The position numbers and the translations under genes were made by a program. The notes beneath the pieces were generated by a model that saw only the letters and a list, made by a program, of their open reading frames with translations, was not told where the DNA came from and did not search any database. This document shows positions 60,972 through 64,000 of a stretch of DNA of 64,000 bases, piece by piece. The stretch spans positions 1-64,000 of the forward strand of contig CAZWHW010000004.1 in NCBI GenBank assembly GCA_964633815.1. The letters are read 5' to 3'. Position 1 is the first letter of the stretch. Each line of letters starts with the position of its first letter. The stretch is from CALKZN01 sp964633815 (GTDB taxonomy: Bacteria; Pseudomonadota; Gammaproteobacteria; Arenicellales; Arenicellaceae).

Positions 60972-62987
60972 ATGAGTGCCCAACGCAAGTTTGAATTGGT
61001 GAGTGAGTTTACTCCAGCGGGTGATCAGCCGGCTGCGATAGCTGGTTTATTAGAAGGCTTGCGAGATGGTGAGGCGACCCAAACCTTGCTAGGGGTGACT
61101 GGTTCGGGTAAGACTTTTACGATTGCGAATATTATTCAACAGACCCAGCGTCCTACCATTGTGATGGCTCCTAATAAGACGTTGGCTGCTCAGTTATATT
61201 CTGAGATGCGTGATTTTTTCCCACATAATTCGGTTGAATATTTTGTGTCCTATTATGATTATTATCAACCAGAAGCTTATGTCGCGGCTTCTGATACATA
61301 TATCGAGAAGGATTCTTCGGTGAATGATCATATTGATCAAATGCGTTTGTCGGCGACTAAAAATTTATTGGAAAGGAAAGATGTCATTATTGTTGCAACA
61401 GTCTCGGCTATTTACGGCTTAGGTGATCCTGCGTCATACCATGAAATGATCTTGCATGTCAGTGTCGGTGATATTATTGACCAGCGCGCTATATTGCAGC
61501 GCTTGGCTGAGTTGCAGTATTCTCGCAATGATTTGGAGTTGCGCCGAGGGACTTTCAGGGTGCGAGGTGACGTGATTGATGTGTTTCCATCGGATTCGGA
61601 TAAAGGAGCTGTTCGCATTGAATTATTTGGTGAGGAAATTGATGGCTTGAGCAAGTTTGACCCGCTCACCGGAGAAGTGATCGAAAAATTACAACGTACA
61701 ACGGTTTTTCCTAAAACACATTATGTGACTCCTCGAGCTAAAATTCTGGAAGCAATTGAGCATATCAAGGCAGAATTAAAAGAACGGTTGGAGCAGTTGC
61801 GTGGCTTGAATAAACTAGTTGAAGCGCAACGTTTAGAGCAACGCACCTTATATGATATTGAAATGATGCAAGAGTTGGGGTTTTGCACTGGCATTGAAAA
61901 CTACTCGCGCTATTTGTCTGGTCGAGAGGCTGGTGAATCACCACCAACATTGATCGACTATTTACCGCCCAATAGTTTGATGGTATTGGATGAATCACAT
62001 GTGATGATTCCTCAACTTGGGGCTATGTATAATGGTGATCGTTCGCGTAAGATGACTTTGGTTGAATATGGGTTTCGATTACCATCAGCTTTGGATAATC
62101 GTCCTTTGCAATTTGATGAATTTAAACGTTTGATGCCACAGACAGTGTTTGTTTCAGCAACGCCTGGAGCTTATGAATTAGACTCCGATGGACCAGTTGT
62201 GGATCAAGTGGTCAGGCCAACAGGTTTATTGGACCCAATCATTGAAATGCGGCCAGTGTCAACACAAGTGGATGATGTGCTTTCAGAGATCAATAAACGT
62301 GTAGTTAAAGGTGAGCGAGTTTTGATCACTACTCTAACTAAGCGGATGTCAGAGGATTTGACAGATTATTTGACTGAGCATGGCATCAAAGTGCGTTATT
62401 TGCATTCTGATATTGATACTGTTGAGCGAGTAGAGATTATTCGTGATTTGCGCCTAGGTGAATTTGATGTCTTAGTAGGTATTAATTTGTTGCGTGAAGG
62501 TTTGGATATTCCTGAAGTGTCGTTGGTAGCAATTTTAGATGCAGATAAAGAAGGTTTTTTAAGGTCGCATCGTTCGCTTATACAAACGATTGGCCGTTGT
62601 GCGCGAAATGCCGAAGGAATAGCGATTTTGTATGCGGATAAAGTCACTAATTCAATGCAATTGGCTATGCAAGAGACTCAGCGTAGGCGTGAGAAACAGC
62701 AAGCCTATAATGAGAAGCATGGCATCACACCAAGTAGTGTGAAAAAAGCAGTTCGTGACATCATCGATGGAGCGCAATCGAATGCGGCAGCAGAAAAGCT
62801 GCGTATTGCTCAGGTTGGCACCCAGAACCGTCCAAATTTTGCTAAAAAACCTGCGGAGTTTGCTAAATATTTTCAGCAGATGGAAAAACAAATGTATGAG
62901 TATGCTGAAAATATGGAATTTGAAAAAGCAGCAAGTGTTCGTGATCAGATCGAAGAGGCGCGAACAGAGTATTTATTAGCAAAATAA
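60972..62987 (+). CDS. uvrB: excinuclease ABC subunit UvrB
   Basis: 671 residues (E. coli 673). Walker A GVTGSGKT (41-48), the beta-hairpin region YYDYYQPEAYVAASDTYIEKDSSVN, DEAD-like VLDESHVMIPQ, helicase motif VI QTIGRCARN, and the C-terminal UVR domain FEKAASVRDQIEEAR that binds UvrC. It verifies damage and loads UvrC in nucleotide excision repair. A likely extended -10 promoter TGC-TACAAT lies at 60923-60931; no LexA-type CTG-N10-CAG box is evident. Confidence 0.97.
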   Translation: MSAQRKFELVSEFTPAGDQPAAIAGLLEGLRDGEATQTLLGVTGSGKTFTIANIIQQTQRPTIVMAPNKTLAAQLYSEMRDFFPHNSVEYFVSYYDYYQPEAYVAASDTYIEKDSSVNDHIDQMRLSATKNLLERKDVIIVATVSAIYGLGDPASYHEMILHVSVGDIIDQRAILQRLAELQYSRNDLELRRGTFRVRGDVIDVFPSDSDKGAVRIELFGEEIDGLSKFDPLTGEVIEKLQRTTVFPKTHYVTPRAKILEAIEHIKAELKERLEQLRGLNKLVEAQRLEQRTLYDIEMMQELGFCTGIENYSRYLSGREAGESPPTLIDYLPPNSLMVLDESHVMIPQLGAMYNGDRSRKMTLVEYGFRLPSALDNRPLQFDEFKRLMPQTVFVSATPGAYELDSDGPVVDQVVRPTGLLDPIIEMRPVSTQVDDVLSEINKRVVKGERVLITTLTKRMSEDLTDYLTEHGIKVRYLHSDIDTVERVEIIRDLRLGEFDVLVGINLLREGLDIPEVSLVAILDADKEGFLRSHRSLIQTIGRCARNAEGIAILYADKVTNSMQLAMQETQRRREKQQAYNEKHGITPSSVKKAVRDIIDGAQSNAAAEKLRIAQVGTQNRPNFAKKPAEFAKYFQQMEKQMYEYAENMEFEKAASVRDQIEEARTEYLLAK

Positions 62988-63040
62988 ACTATCTGATGAT
63001 GTAAGCCTGAGGCTTAGTCCTAAATAGAAAATAAGTGAAT

Positions 63041-63069
63041 AAAAAAGCGAGCCAAGAGCTCGCTTTTTT
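63041..63069. terminator. bidirectional terminator between uvrB and yidB
   Basis: AAAAAAGCGAGC (63041-63052) pairs with GCTCGCTTTTTT (63058-63069) around CAAGA, giving T-runs on both strands between convergent genes. Confidence 0.92.
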
Positions 63070-63089
63070 ATGCATATTGTTTGGTGAGT

Positions 63090-63497
63090 CTATTTCAGAA
63101 ACTTGCTAGCTAGACCTGCTAAGCCACCAACGCTGTCTAAAAGGTTGCCGCCACTACTTGATTTGTCAACCATTTGTGGCAATGCTTCACGTAGTCCTGA
63201 TAATAATTCGCCTTGGTTAGTGCCTAATTGTGATGCCATTTCTTGAATTTTTTCTGCGCCTAAAACGCCTTCAATTTGTTCTTCAGAAATGTCAGCATTT
63301 TCACCATCACCCAACCATGATTGCGCAACATCACCAAGACCGTTGCTTTGCAAGCCACTTATCAAATTGCCAAAATCAAGGCCTTGGCCAGAATTGCCAC
63401 CTATTAATCCGCTAAGCATATCAGTGATTTGGCTTGAATCGGCGCCGCCGCCAAGTTTTGATGCTAGAAGTTGTGCGCCTATTTTCATGATGTCCAT
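63090..63497 (-). CDS. yidB: YidB-family (DUF937) protein
   Basis: 135 residues, Gly/Ser-rich. Characteristic pattern: QLLASKLGGG, LDFGNLISGLQSNGLGDVAQSWLGDGENADISEEQIEGVLGAEKIQEMASQLG, then LREALPQMVDK. This matches the YidB family of unknown function. GAGG precedes ATG 63495-63497; M4 is an alternative start. No signal peptide. Convergent with uvrB. Confidence 0.85.
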   Translation of the reverse strand: MDIMKIGAQLLASKLGGGADSSQITDMLSGLIGGNSGQGLDFGNLISGLQSNGLGDVAQSWLGDGENADISEEQIEGVLGAEKIQEMASQLGTNQGELLSGLREALPQMVDKSSSGGNLLDSVGGLAGLASKFLK

Positions 63498-63618
63498 AAA
63501 TTCCTCTTTATATAATCTTTATTTTAATTGATAGTTATTTTACATGGAATGAAGTGAAAATTGTTTGTTCGAGTTTTAAACTTTGTTAAAAGAACAGCAT
63601 AATTTTATACATTCAATA

Positions 63619-63647
63619 TTGAAACAAGTCTAGGTTGGTGGTATCTT
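63619..63647 (+). promoter_or_regulatory. promoter of tRNA-Val
   Basis: -35 TTGAAA (63619-63624), 17-bp spacer, -10 TATCTT (63642-63647) and a discriminator GCGCCGCC. It lies 34 bp before the tRNA 5' end. Confidence 0.75.
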
Positions 63648-63681
63648 GCGCCGCCTGAATTGATATTGAAATCAAACACTC

Positions 63682-63758
63682 AGACGCGTAGCTCAGTTGG
63701 TTAGAGCACCACCTTGACATGGTGGGGGTCGGTGGTTCGAATCCACTCGCGTCTACCA
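63682..63758 (+). tRNA. tRNA-Val (anticodon GAC)
   Basis: 77 nt including encoded CCA. Acceptor stem AGACGCG pairs with CGCGTCT; D-loop AGCTCAGTTGGTTAGAGC; anticodon stem ACCACC/GGTGGG with loop TTGACAT, anticodon GAC; T-loop GGTTCGAATCC. Very similar to enterobacterial tRNA-Val(GAC). Confidence 0.97.
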
Positions 63759-63838
63759 GTTTTATTCTATTAAGATAGTTAAAAGGGATGAATTTACTGT
63801 TTTTATCAAAATGAAGCCGTTTTTTAAGGCTTGTATGC

Positions 63839-63867
63839 TTGAGTATCCCTTATTACCTGTATAAAAT
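63839..63867 (+). promoter_or_regulatory. candidate promoter upstream of the infC-like gene
   Basis: -35 TTGAGT (63839-63844), 17-bp spacer, -10 TAAAAT (63862-63867; TATAAA at 63860 is an alternative register) and discriminator TCGCGCCC, much like the rpsF promoter. The leader to the candidate start codon would be about 90 nt. Confidence 0.55.
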
Positions 63868-63963
63868 TCGCGCCCTCTGGGCTTAAAGTATTGAAATAGT
63901 TACATTAGGTTCGGGTTGAAATTTAATTTTTTTATTGTGTGTAATATTTAAGAGGAAACTCCC

Positions 63964-64000
63964 ATAGCTTCTCCGAACAAATCAAATAGTAAAAAGCAAC
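63964..64000 (+). CDS. infC: start of a gene cut by the window, possibly translation initiation factor IF-3 with an AUA start
   Basis: A strong ribosome site AGAGGA (63951-63956) is followed 7 bp later by ATA GCT TCT CCG AAC AAA, with no ATG, GTG or TTG in range. The frame reads (M)ASPNKSNSKKQ up to the end of the window. Non-canonical AUN start codons are the known hallmark of infC, where they serve autoregulation. The short basic, Asn/Lys-rich N-terminus fits IF-3, which varies there. thrS in this window lacks the usual infC neighbour. Only 12 codons are visible, so the identification is tentative. Confidence 0.4.
   Translation, partial: MASPNKSNSKKQ

Overview
The window is a chromosomal segment of an AT-rich gammaproteobacterium. 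The evidence is the set and order of housekeeping genes: gltX, hrpA, pyrC, thrS, adk, fadE, rpsF-rpsR-rplI-dnaB-alr-radA, xthA, dxs-ispA-xseB, parE and uvrB. It also has two type IV pilin/pseudopilin genes, YidB and YbdG homologues, and a class III (PhaE-PhaC) polyhydroxyalkanoate (PHA) system. I cannot name a genus. I see no rRNA, CRISPR array, phage or transposase genes. Two tRNAs are present, tRNA-Asn(GTT) and tRNA-Val(GAC).

Layout. 1-6.1 kb: a surface-glycan cluster with a NeuB-type nonulosonate synthase, a CMP-nonulosonate cytidylyltransferase, a hexapeptide acyltransferase and three probable glycosyltransferases. 6.2-17 kb: a TVP38-type membrane protein, an unusual tandem PTPS/QueD protein, gltX, two oxidoreductases, an orphan, hrpA and ybdG. 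17.3-25.2 kb: an ABC-2 exporter pair, TerC, pyrC, thrS, an FKBP lipoprotein, a glutaredoxin and adk. 25.5-33.7 kb: fadE, an acyl-CoA synthetase, endonuclease I, then an envelope trio (LolA-like protein, outer-membrane barrel, MCE-like lipoprotein). 33.8-48.7 kb: mostly core replication, translation and isoprenoid genes. 49-60 kb: the PHA cluster. 60-64 kb: tRNA-Asn, a FimT/GspH pseudopilin, uvrB, yidB, tRNA-Val and, at the very edge, a reading frame that looks like infC starting on a non-standard AUA codon.

The most interesting region is 49.0-59.9 kb. In order it encodes a GabD-type succinate-semialdehyde dehydrogenase, a TPP enzyme of the acetolactate synthase superfamily without a small subunit, an iron-dependent alcohol dehydrogenase, PhaE, PhaC, a Pct/YdiF-type CoA-transferase with a C-terminal extension, an alpha/beta hydrolase, a phasin and the repressor PhaR. 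No phaA, phaB or phaJ is present. Read together, these genes could convert 2-oxoglutarate to succinic semialdehyde, then 4-hydroxybutyrate, then 4-hydroxybutyryl-CoA and finally a 4-hydroxybutyrate-containing PHA, with GabD as the branch back to succinate. The decarboxylase step rests on resemblance to the cyanobacterial 2-oxoglutarate decarboxylase/SSADH pair. The whole pathway is an inference from gene content. Three TGC-N3-GCA dyads over the phasin promoter are candidate PhaR operators.
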